64,000 bases of DNA from NCBI GenBank assembly GCA_002049455.2, contig KV918848.1, positions 124,001 to 188,000 on the forward strand, given 5' to 3'. The number at the start of each line of letters is the position of its first letter. The first letter of the stretch is position 1. The translations under genes and the position numbers were made by a program. This document shows, in pieces, positions 11,620 to 22,100 of the stretch. This DNA comes from Porphyra umbilicalis. Lineage: Eukaryota > Rhodophyta > Bangiophyceae > Bangiales > Bangiaceae. The notes under the pieces are model-generated. The model did no database searches and was not told where the DNA came from. It saw only the letters and a program-made list of their open reading frames with translations.

Positions 11620-11790
11620 AAGAGTTTGGGCGGGGGTCGAGGATAGAGCAGGGGGGAGGGAGGGGGGGAGTCGGGGGGGCAAGGCTGCAGGCCAAGGACA
11701 GACGTGGGAACGGGGGGCGCACGGGTGGGGGAGAAAGGGGGGCGGATGGGAAGAGGGGAGGTGGGTTCGGGGGGCTCAGGGGCTATCAGA
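11620..11790 (+). repeat. G-run cluster with G-quadruplex potential
   Basis: More than ten runs of four to seven G within about 170 bases on the plus strand, separated by short spacers, in a region with no gene. Tracts of this density satisfy the usual pattern for intramolecular G-quadruplexes several times over. Confidence 0.7.
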
Positions 11791-12605
11791 TGGACGATAA
11801 AATGATGAGTAAGCCTGTGCTGGTACGCAGGGAACTGGGACAGGGTTGTGCTGTGGTGACATGAAGGGCGGGGGATGGGGGGGGCGATGGGCAGCCCTGA
11901 AAAACTCGTCCAGTACAAAGCGACCACGAAACTCGGGGTCTAGAGCCTCTCTCATGTGCTGACCACACCTCTTCGTCGACCTTGGCCGAGAAATCGGCCC
12001 ATACAGCCACTACGGGGCTCCGGGGTGCATCGCAGTGACTCGACATTCGGATCCCTGTGGCAAACGCGGGCGCGAGCAAGACACTCCGCTCGGAAATCAC
12101 TGGAAGGGCTCTGTGGACGCAGAATTGCACCGATCCGGCCATGTACTCTTTCCTGCTCTTTTCCAGGAAAACACGCTGTTCTCGTACAGGAGTGCTCCGT
12201 TTGAGGCGCACAAGGCGTCGTTGGAGAGCTGATGAGTTCGCAAGTCCAGTGGTGTGACTCAGACCGTGCTGATAGGCTTTGTTAAATTCATAAAAAAGAG
12301 TGAACTGCGCCGTAGGCGGTTCCGGAGCATCCCCAGGAGCCCGATTTCATATGTAAACACTGTGGATTTCCGACACAAGCCCGATTTGCTAAGAACTGGT
12401 ACAAGAGTCGAGTACTACAGGTTTTTGTGCCCCAGTAAAGGTTGGGCCCGAAGGATTGGGCGAAATGAGTCAAGAGGTGCCCCAACGACATTACTCGCGC
12501 AGGTCTCAGATATCTGGCCCGACCGGGACCTTTTTCCGGCCCGAACCGCGGATCAAGTTACGGAAGCCTCTTTGGCCAATCACATGCCCGTGTCCAACAC
12601 TAGCT

Positions 12606-12955
12606 AGCAATCGAGCGCAAGCGCGCTCGAAGTGCGCCGAGCGCCACTTCGCGCGACACGATGGTCTGTCGCAGATATTGGGTGGGGAGAGGGCGCCGGG
12701 AGGTCCATTTTTGGCGCTGGCGCGCCATATCGGCGACAGACCATCGCGTCGCGCGACGTGGCGCTCGGCGCACTTCGAGCGCGCTTGCGCTCGATCGCCC
12801 ACGGGTATCCAGACAGCTGGAGCGCCAAAAATGGACCCCCCGGCGCCCTCCCCCCACCCGATATCGGCGACAGCCCATCGCGGCGCGCGAATTGGCGCTC
12901 GGCACACTTCGAGCGCGCTTGCGCTCGATCGCGCACGAGTATCCAGACAGCTGTC
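12606..12955. repeat. Foldback module: three copies of a ~100-bp palindrome-rich unit
   Basis: One unit lies at 12606-12715. Its reverse complement lies at 12818-12930 and a further inverted copy at 12725-12820; the last two are direct repeats of each other. Each contains GAGCGCGCTTGCGCTC, itself nearly self-complementary, and the outer units also share a segment ending CCATTTTTGGCGCT. Outer arms are about 110 bp. The layout is that of a foldback or MITE-like element with one internal duplication; clear target duplications were not found. Confidence 0.6.
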
Positions 12956-13587
12956 GTCTCAGGCAGCCATCAAATCTGATAATGTCGACGATCTCAATTT
13001 GAATCAACCGGGGAGCGCAACACGTGGGCTCCCGCATCCCTAGATAACCTATCTGCTGCAGACCACTGTCGGTTGAGAAGCATCAGGTATGTGGTGGGCA
13101 GACGACCTTACCCAGGGGAGTTGGTGGGAATTTTCCCGCCGTGGATCCTGCGAGTTATGGTCCTCGGGGAAAGGTTCCCCGGGGAGAATGCGACAGAGCA
13201 CTAACGGCGCACGTGTCCCTGAGAATCCCCCCTCAGAGGCACTTGGAGTGGGTTCGGTGGGTAGGGACTAACTAGGGGGCCTAATCGGAACTAGGGGCGA
13301 CCTTTCCCGAGAGGAAGAACTGGTGACAGACGGATATAGCGGGGGGCGCCCGGGGCGCTGTCGTCAATCGTCGCAACTGGCGGCGGCCTAACAAAGGAGG
13401 TAGTATTTGACATTGCGGGCGCGTTCGCGAAGATACCGTGGCCTACGTTTGCTAAACAAAAGGAAGTAAGTGTGTCCAGGTAATTCAAAGCAATGTCCAG
13501 CCGACGGCACAACGTGCGAGTGGCCTCTGTTTTTCTTTCTCTACTGTGGTTTGGCTATTTTCGCGGACTTTGCCCCGTGCACGACGT

Positions 13588-13621
13588 CCTAAGAGCAATC
13601 CCAGCAACGTCGGCCCCATCT
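13588..13621. repeat. Right copy of the 34-bp inverted repeat (partner 7592-7625)
   Basis: See 7592-7625; 31 of 34 positions match in inverted orientation. Confidence 0.5.
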
Positions 13622-15124
13622 TTCGCTGAACCCGATCTGGGGTGACACGTGTGGCCCTCTCAGTGGGAAGACCATCCTGGGGGCCCCATATCCTAACGGG
13701 CGGTATGTACTGCGCGACATCGGCCGTCGAAACTGTCATGGCCGAAGGGACGTTAGGGTATACGTTGCTGGATTACACACGACCTAAATGGGACCATTGG
13801 CTGTTAAGAGAAGGACCGAGTTACTATGGATGGCAAAGCGGGCCCGTGTCGACTGGAGATCCACCACAGAACTCGGCCGAAGTCCCTCGAAAACGGAATC
13901 AACCACGCCACGAGACCAAGAATTGAACGACAGCTCGCGAAACAAGGCTTAACGTGTCCGAATTGTGCTCAATTCGACACAACATAGGGTGAACGCGAAG
14001 ACATATGGCAGGGCCACGGTTCGTCCAACAAGGCTATCTGTTTCCCAGGCCTCCCGCAGGCGACGACGGGTACTGCATATGGCGGATCACCCACAATCTG
14101 GGTTGCGGTTGTGCCGTCAGCAGATGTTGAGAGCAGATGGAGGTGCTGTCCAGGCCCGACAGGGACCCTCTCATGTTGTGTGGAACGGACGCTGCTGTGG
14201 CCTCGAGGGTATCAACCGACAATAGCGGATGTCATGAGCCTCTCTCGTGAAGAGTTCTTGGATTTCAAGCCGAAGGAACGCTGTCTGATTGGCCTTCGTG
14301 GAAAATCAATCGTTTATCCAGATAGACCTCCACGGGATTTAGTGGAATCGGAGTATTTTAGAAGTCCAAGGTCGTAGACTGGGCTCGGTTTGGACCGAGA
14401 TCGATCCGCCATCCTTTAATCAGTCAAAACGGATAGCGCGGGGGTCATCACGAGAGGACGATCCCGTGATTTACCGGGACACTGGATGGACAGCGAGCGG
14501 GCGCCGCGCAGCAATGAGTGGCTCAGCGAAGTAGTCGGGCAGCCGTCGGTCGGGCGCATCAGGTGGACCGTCTGCGCATCGTGGGCAGACACGTGCGTGG
14601 GCGGGGCGTGAAGAGGCGGTTGGCAGACAGCTGTCGCCCGGTGGCCGAGCGCAACAGGCGGCGTGGCGAGCTACGCTGTGGCTCTGTGGCAGTTGCACGC
14701 CTCATGATACTCAGATTTGTGGTCTTGGGGCAGTGCCCCGACCTGTGGGTCCGTTTCTGGACCTCTGTTGCGCAGCGAGGGCGGCGCCCTGCAGCCCACA
14801 GGTCGTGGCCCACTGTCGGAGGTGTCAGTATGGGCGGCGCGGGCCACGCCACCCGCGTGCGGGGCGGCCGCCGGGCGCCACTCGCCGAAGGGCGGGCGGG
14901 CCTGGGAGGCATTCAGTCTGTTGTCCGCCCCCTTAGGTACCGTTTCGGCGGACCTGCAGCGTTGTTCGCGCGCGCGTGTCCGCCGCCTGACCGATTCCTG
15001 CCCGGCTGGGCTCGGGCCCAGGGGACACGCAGGCTGGCGTGCCTCACTTCTAGCGACGAATGTAGGGTCCTGGTGCAACCCGCGCGCTGATCCGCTTGTC
15101 GACGAATTGCTGCGGGGCGTAGGC

Positions 15125-15452
15125 TGTTTGGATTCGAAAATTGCAACACTCAGCTACAGCCACAATACCGGTGTGAATGGTCCTGAGGAGTTCAAACGTA
15201 TAGTCCAACACTCCTCCTAACTTCACAGGACCTCAAGCCGCCAGGTCTCACTCACGAAGCCAATTTCCAGGCCCCTGCGATTTCAAGTCGCCCTCAGGTG
15301 AGATTTGAACCTGCGACCTCCTGCACAGTCAACCAGCTTTAGCTGGAATTTTCTGGGCCCATAACCTGTTGGGATTCGAAAATTGAACCACTCAGCTAAC
15401 GCCACAATACCGGTGTGAATGGTCCTGAGGAGTTCAAACGTATAGTCCAACA
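15125..15452 (-). mobile_element. TRIM: terminal-repeat retrotransposon in miniature (328 bp)
   Basis: Two 86-bp direct terminal repeats (15125-15210 and 15367-15452; 5 differences) flank a 156-bp non-coding interior. On the minus strand each repeat begins TGTTGGACTATACG and ends in ACA. The interior begins with the primer site GGTTATGGGCCCAG (15353-15366) and ends in the purine-rich AGTTAGGAGGAG next to the other repeat, so the retrotransposon grammar is complete. The 5-bp target duplication TAGGC lies at 15120-15124 and 15453-15457. Copy A has a single TAGGC at the same site without the element. The shared primer site, polypurine tract and LTR edge suggest mobilisation by copia-1-like proteins. 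Confidence 0.9.
15290..15350 (-). other. tRNA-like segment inside the TRIM interior
   Basis: Read on the minus strand, the interior contains GCTAAAGCTGGTT, resembling a tRNA D-arm/A-box. About 20 bases later comes GTCGCAGGTTCAAATC, a good B-box/T-loop sequence. A full cloverleaf cannot be drawn: the anticodon arm is too short and acceptor pairing is poor. It is probably a tRNA-derived fragment captured by the element. Confidence 0.4.
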
Positions 15453-15728
15453 TAGGCCGACCCGGCCGGCATACAGGTTGTGGTCCGCAGCCACACACAG
15501 CGATTTGAGGGACCGCTCGCAGTGTTCTCGTGCGCGCGTGGGCGCCTGACGCAGTGCGTGCGTGGCGTCCTCGGACGACCCTGGCGACCTCCCGCTGGTG
15601 CCAGCGCTCGTGTGGCGCCCTGCCCCCACCCCGGGCCTCCCCTCTCGTGGGGCGCCACCGCTCTCGCGCCTTCTTTATCCCGCGGAAACCGTGTCTTCTG
15701 ACTGTGACGACCTCTTCGCCCTCCGACC

Positions 15729-16890
15729 ATGACGCGCGAGAAGAGTGCCAACGACTCTCGGAGGCGACGCGCCCAACGCAACCGTAACGCGCCCCTCCTC
15801 CCGCCCTCCCCTCCCTGTACCTGCGCGGGCCCCTGTGACGATCTCAATGTGCATGCCTCCACCCCTCCTCCCCCTGCAACTCTCATGCCGCACGCGAGGC
15901 AGGGGGGACCTCTTCCCCCCCCCGGCTTTGGCGATGGAAACGATGGAGGACGGCCGCATCGACTTAAGAGGCTGCGGTCCTTCTATGGTCATGACCGTGA
16001 AAGTGGCTACCCTGGGGACCCCGACCAACAACGGCGCGCGATTCGACCCCGCGGAGCTTGGGACCTGGAAGGTGGGAATCGTGCCCCCCCTGACCCGGTG
16101 CGCCGATCTCTCCCTCCTGGTGGTGGACGCGGCCGGCCGCCTTTCAGCCCTCCGCGACGCCCACCCGGTTTCCCGTCTTGCCCGCCACGCCCGCCGCCGA
16201 GGCGGTCGCTGGGTCCCCCCCCTGGCCCGCCAAGAGGTCGCCCTGACCCGCCGAGGGGCGGCAATTTCTTCCGTCCGTGTAGTCTGCCGCACCGTCCGCC
16301 GAGCCCTCCTGGCCCGACCGGGCGCCACCCGTCCCCGCCTCGGAGTGGTGACAACTGCCGCCTCGGACCTCGCCGCGCCGGCCGCCGGGCCCTTTTGGCC
16401 CGCCCGGACGCTACCCGTCCCCGCCTAGGGGTGCCGACAATCACCGCCCCTGGAGCCATCCTGGTCGTTCCCCGGGGCCCGCTTCTGGTCCTCCGTGCTC
16501 CTCGTCGCGTCCGAGGTGGTACGAGGACGCCTCGCCGTCGTCACACACTGCACGCCGTTCGACCGTTTATCTGGCGCCTGTCGCGCAGTCATCCTGGAGG
16601 GGCGATTACGGCGCGCTTTATCCAGCGCCGCGAGGGTACGAGTGGGTGTTGACGCGCATGTCGTCGTGGAAAACCTCGGCGCCTTGGACCTGGTTGCCCG
16701 CGCCGCCGCAGCAGTTGCCGCAGCAGACGCCGCAGGACCTCGGGAGCGTTCCCTTGTACGCGGTGCCGGGGCCTCCAGCCCCCCCCTCTCCGACCTATCA
16801 ACTAGTCCCTGTGGCCCGACAGACTCCACGCGTGGTCCCTTTCTTCCCGCCGCAGCCCTACCTGCAGTAGCCTACGCTCTTCCCAAGAAC
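15729..16890 (+). pseudogene. Pro/Arg/Gly-rich 5' part of ORF1, copy B
   Basis: Counterpart of 1665-2826, opening with the same ATG and passing through the same sequence of frames. In this copy the first frame stays open longer (beyond 16300), which makes it likely that the proline-rich leader is genuine coding sequence that has decayed rather than chance reading frames. Confidence 0.4.
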
Positions 16891-17619
16891 ATGGGGTCGA
16901 GTTTGGGGTGGCCGGATGACGACCACGTCCCTCTCTGCGAGGCCTACCCGCTTGTCTCTACCAACGCTGTGCACGTGACAAGTCGGAGCAAGGATGATCT
17001 GTGGGCGGCGGTGCATAAGGTGTGGGAAGACAAGATACACAAGAAGGGGCCCATGCGCGTGGCGCGTAACGCAAGTGCCCTCGAGAAGCAGTTCAAGCGG
17101 ATCCGCACGGGTGTGAGTACTTTCGCATCGCACTACCTGGCTGTGAAGGCGATGCTAACGACCGGAAACCTCACGGAGGAGGACATCATCAGCGGTGCCG
17201 TTGCTCGCTACTGCTCGCTAGACGTGTACGACGCTATCCGCACTGACCGCGAGAAGGACAAGCGACAGGACTCGACGCGCAAGCGCAAGGCGAAGCTGGC
17301 GCACTGCAAGTGGGTGGCTTGCTGGCGGGTGCTCCGGCAGAGCGACGAGTTTAGCGGCGCCGCCAACCTGGCGATCTCCGGGAAGGACGTCGATACCACG
17401 TCGGAAGACGAGACCGGCAGCGGGAGCGGCGGCGGCGTCAACCAAAGCAATGGCGGTTTCCAACGGCGCCCTGGTGGCGTCAAGGCCGTCAAAGCAGCGC
17501 GCCTCGAGGACATGCAGAATGAGAAGCAGGTGCAAGCGGGCACGAATGCGCTGGCCAAGCTGACCGCGGCGCAACACGAGCGCACCGCCCTTTGCTTTTT
17601 CGAGTCGCCATCAATGTGA
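16891..17619 (+). CDS. Harbinger ORF1 protein, SANT/Myb-like, copy B
   Basis: Nearly identical to the copy A protein; the few changes include an Ala-to-Asp and an Ala-to-Thr in the acidic linker. It has the same trihelix-like domain and the same terminal TGA at 17617-17619. The start is placed at the ATG matching 2827 in copy A. Its conservation against copy A contrasts with the more divergent leader. Confidence 0.65.
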   Translation: MGSSLGWPDDDHVPLCEAYPLVSTNAVHVTSRSKDDLWAAVHKVWEDKIHKKGPMRVARNASALEKQFKRIRTGVSTFASHYLAVKAMLTTGNLTEEDIISGAVARYCSLDVYDAIRTDREKDKRQDSTRKRKAKLAHCKWVACWRVLRQSDEFSGAANLAISGKDVDTTSEDETGSGSGGGVNQSNGGFQRRPGGVKAVKAARLEDMQNEKQVQAGTNALAKLTAAQHERTALCFFESPSM

Positions 17620-18078
17620 AACACGCCCGAGGCGGCACGCTACCGCCAAGCCGTCGTCAACAAGATGCTGCAGAGCGCTGGGTTATCAGTGGGGTCGACT
17701 AGTGGTGCGGGCGGGGCTGCGGGTGTGGACGAGTATGTGGACGGCCTGATCGGCGGCGTGGCCGGCCTCGGTGTGCGCGACTCGTCGCTCACGGCGCCGC
17801 CAGGTGCCAGCCCTGCCGCCGGAGCACCGGCGCCGCCGGCGCGTGGAGCCCCGGCGGCGCCCGGCACAGCTGCAGCAGCAGCTGTGTCTACACCGGCGGC
17901 GCGGGCGGCGACTGGCCCGGCGGAGCGTCCTGGACAACGCACACCTGCGGCTGGCCGCAAGGCAAAGGCCTCCAAGGAGCAGACAGCGAAGGGTGTCCTC
18001 GTCCGCAAGCTGCGGACCACGCGCGATCTCGACGACAGCGACGAGGGCAGCACCACCGACAGCACTGAGGCCGTGTAG
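17620..18078 (+). pseudogene. C-terminal continuation of ORF1 beyond TGA, copy B
   Basis: Same frame as 16891-17619, ending TAG at 18076-18078. It has the same Ala/Gly/Pro-rich stretch and acidic Ser-rich tail as 3556-4014. Confidence 0.5.
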
Positions 18079-18722
18079 AGACTGTACTGTGTATTGCGAG
18101 TGCGCATCCATGTTAGTTGATAGTTGCAGCAATGGTGTTTTTTTCCCACTCGGCAGGTTTTTTTTTTCCTACCCACTTCGCAGTTCTCGTGCGCTTGATC
18201 AGTTCTTTACTCTCTTCTCCGGCGACGCGGAAGCTGGTGTATCAGCTCCACCAGGGAATACACAAAACAGGCGTCGCCTGCGTCTGCAGCAAAGGGCACG
18301 GCGACACAATCGCACCACTCGTCGCCATCAGACAATACCGCCCAATATCACAACTAACTGTTCGTCCACCCTACACGCCAGACTTCATCCCCAAGCACGC
18401 ACCCCCCGCACCCCCACCCAAACAAGAAAAACGGCACTTCTGTCGCACGCGCGGGAAGAACAGGGCGAAAAATCCGGGGGCAGTGCTGGGCGGGCACGGG
18501 GGGCGGCCAGAGCAGGAGCCAGCGCGCGGGGTGGCGGGCTCACGCCGACAGCGCGCTCAAAACGAGAAGGCACACCGCCAGGGTGCGCGCAAGAGTGAAT
18601 CTTGGCTTTGCACTGCGAGAGAGCACGCGCCGGCGGCAGGGGGCGGTGGACCAGCAGAAAGCACGTGTGTGCGGTGGATGGCGGCGCTCCGCGAGGAAGC
18701 GCGCCCGCGCGAAACAGGGCGG

Positions 18723-19141
18723 TGTTGAAACGCAGTGGAGATAAGGGTTGGGGGACCACGGTGAAGTGGTTGAGTGGCTTGAGCTTGTGTGTGTGTGTGC
18801 GAACGTGCTTTTGTTGGTTGTCCTAAGGTTCGCCCGCCTCTCCCAACCGAGAGCACCTCTCAAATAGTCCCCGCCGGCCCAAGTGCTCCCTCCTCTCGCG
18901 CCCACACCGACGCCCACGCCCTCGCACCAAATCGAATCACTCACCAAATCAAAAGCCACAAGAGCAAAGCGAAGATCAAATCCAAAACATGCCAAAAGTA
19001 ACGCCCCAAAATGACCCAACACGAATGTGTGCAACTTGACCACGTCTTGCAAATGTACCATGTGGGGTACCATATGGGTCGCCGACCATCATCCATCCGC
19101 GAGCCGCCAGTGGAGCCGGCGACGAGCATCACAGTCCAACA
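18723..19141 (-). repeat. copia-1 3' LTR
   Basis: 419 bp, TG...CA ends, containing a (TG)n/(CA)n run near 18785-18800. It pairs with 23514-23932. Confidence 0.95.
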
Positions 19142-19176
19142 CTCCTCCTTGCTTGTTGCCGCGGCGGTTCTTATAT

Positions 19177-22100
19177 TCAGCAAAGCCCCATGGCCTCGAC
19201 ATGCTTGTCGTGCTTGGTCTTGCCGAGCTCCTTCGTCATCGGGTCTGCCACCATGTCGTCCGTTGCACAATGCTCCAGTGTCACCTTGTCCGACGTGATG
19301 GCCTCGCGCACAAAGTGGTATCGAATGTCGATGTGCTTGGTGCGCTTGTGCTCGACGGGGTTCTTGGAGAAGTCAATGCACCCGCTGTTGTCGACCTTGA
19401 TGTTGATCGGCCCGCCCGAGATCGCTGTCCGCAGCCCTTGAGTTGCAACGCTTTGCACGAGCTTGTTTAGCCAAACAGCTTCCTTGCTGGCCTCACATAG
19501 AGCCATGTACTCGGCTTCCATCGTCGACAGCGCCACCGTCTTCAGCAACTTAGAACCCCAGCTGATGGCTGCTCCGCCAAAGATGAAGGTGAAGCCCGTC
19601 GTAGAACGTCGCGTCTCGTGGTCACCCGCCCAGTTGGCATCACTAAAGCCTTGTAGAACACAGGAAGAGTTCTTGTCGAAGACCAGCCCCTTGTCCATCG
19701 AACCCTTGACGTACCGTAGAACGCGCTTAATCGCCGCCCAATGCTCCTTGCCGTAGCACGAAACAAAACGACTCAGCTTCCCGATGGCGAAGGCGAGGTC
19801 AGGACCAGGGGCTTTGGAATAATGATTCGGATAAAGCACCGTTCTGTAAGCAGCGGCTTCCTGCTCGCAGCAACATCTTATATTCATCAGTCTTTCCACG
19901 AAGAGCCTGAGCATGAAGTGAGCTGTCCAGCAGTGTCCTCCGTTTTGCTCTCACATTGGATGGCGAGAAGATTCCAACAGATATATCCGGATATATCTGG
20001 ATATATCCCAGATTCTGCTGAAAAACCCGGATTCTGAAAGGCCCTGGTCAGGACGTGTCCCGACCATTGGGTACATAAGACTGCTGACAGCTTCGCGGTA
20101 GGGCAGCACGTCGTCGCTCTCGTCGGCCTCGACCAGCTGCAGGCCCACCTCCAGCGGCGTTCCGATCGGGTTGCATTCCGCCATCCCGAACTTCTCCAGC
20201 ACTTGCGCCGCGTACTTGCCCTGCGACAGCTTGAGGTTGCCCAACGCCTTGTCACGTCTAATCTCTAGCCCGAGGATGACCTTCGCCTCGCCCAGGTCCT
20301 GCATCTCAAATCGCTTGTGCACAGCGTCCTTAATCTTGTAGATCGCCGCCAGGCTTGATGCCACCAAAATAAGATCGTCGACGTACACCAGGACGATAAT
20401 GATTTCGCCGTCATCCATAAGGAGGTAGAGGCATGCATCCGGGTCAATGTTGTCAAACCCCTGCGACTTGAGGAAGTCGTCGAGCTTGGCGTACCACATC
20501 TTGGGGGCTTGCTTCAGCCCATACAGCGCTTGAAGGAGACGACACACCTTGTTAGGATACGTCGGATCGACATAGCCGTCTGGTTGCTCCATGTAGACCT
20601 CCTCGTCAAGGTCGCCGTTGAGGAATGCCGTCTTGACGTCCATCTGATGTAGCTCCCACCCGTTCGCCGCCGTCATCGCCAGGATGCATCGAATGGTGGT
20701 AAACTTGGCCACCGGCGCGAACGTCTCGTTGAAGTCGAGCCCCTTGATCTGCCGGTTCCCCATGAAGCACTGGCGCACCTTGTGCCGCGCCGTGTTGTAC
20801 CCGTTCTTGTCAACTTCGTTCTTGACCTCGTAAACCCACTTGCCCTTCAGCACGCGTCGACTGGCCGGGCGATCCGTCAAGCGCCAAGTCTTGTTCTTGC
20901 GTATGGCTTCCATCTCCTCGTCCATAGCAATCTTCCACTTAGCCGATTCTTGCCCTTGAACGGCTTGCACGTACGTCGTGGGCGCCTCGTGAGCAACCAG
21001 GCTCACCGGTCGCCAGTACTCGGCAGGTGGTCGCCGCGCTCTGCCGCTCCGACGCAGCGTGTCTTGAGAGCCGCCACTACCTTGATTGTCGTTGGCGGAC
21101 TTGTCAAATCCATCGTCCTGCTTGTCGTCCTTGTCGTCATTGTCAGCATCTACGTCTTCGCCGTCGCTTGCAGAACGCAAGCCCGTCTCGACTTCGACAA
21201 CTTCGTCTTCGGGAAGCTCCTCCGCAACTTCTGCGACCTTGCTTACAGTCGTCTCGGCGAACACGACGCATCGTACCTTGACGACCTTGCCGTCGTCGAG
21301 GATGACTTTGTACGCCTTGCTGCCGTCGGGATAGCCTAAGAAGACGCCCTTCGCCGCCTTGTCGCCAAACTTGCTGTCGATGTGACTCTTGTGCAGCACG
21401 ACCCAGCATGTCGACCCAAACACCCGCATGTGGCTTACGTTGGGCTCATTCCCGGTCCACAGCTCAAAAGGCGTCTTGCCAACGGGAAGCGCCCTGCTCG
21501 TGACGCGGTTCTTGATGTACACCGCCGTCTTGATGGCATCCGCCCAAAGATCCTGATCGACGTTCTTGTGTCGCATCATGGTGCGAGCAATCTCCACGAG
21601 AACTCGGTTGAGCCGCTCAGCAACTCCGTTCTGCTGCGGCGTGTCGGGCACCGTGGTCTGGTGCGTCGCGCCGTTCTCATCGTGAAGTGCCTTGAATGCG
21701 TTCGACACGTGCTCGCCGCCATTGTCGGATCGCAGAATCTTGATTTTGGTTCCCGTGTGCAGCTGGGCCTTAGTCAGCCACTTCTTGTTCTCAGAGAGCA
21801 GATCGCTCTTCTTCTGCAGGAAGACCACGTCGGTCCAACGGGAGAAGTCGTCGGTGAAGGTGCCAAAGTAGAGCGCACCGCCACGCGACGGCTCCAACAT
21901 TGGCCCGCCCAGGTCCGAGTGCACGAGCTGCAGGCGCTTGGTCACTCGACCTCCTCCTGCACTAGGCATAGGCGTCATAGCCGCCTTTCCATACACGCAC
22001 GGCTCGCAGACGTCCTTGACCGCCATGGAAGAGCACTTGAGTCCATTGATGTCCTTGTTCTTGATCATTCGCTTACCGCCAGCCACGTTGACGTGCCCAA

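Larger units (their letters stand above)
6816..13733. other. Spacer between Harbinger copies, no gene recognised
   Basis: About 6.9 kb with only short, mutually overlapping open frames and no recognisable domain. Supported structures inside it are listed separately: two hairpins, a diverged direct repeat, a G-rich tract, a foldback module and a 34-bp inverted repeat near both edges. Base composition is uneven: about 7300-8400 and 10450-11050 are clearly less GC-rich than the Harbinger copies. Confidence 0.5.

Noticed and set aside
15125-15452. Tandem duplication instead of a TRIM
   Set aside because: The TG...CA ends, primer site, polypurine tract, 5-bp target duplication and empty site in copy A together require a retrotransposition event.
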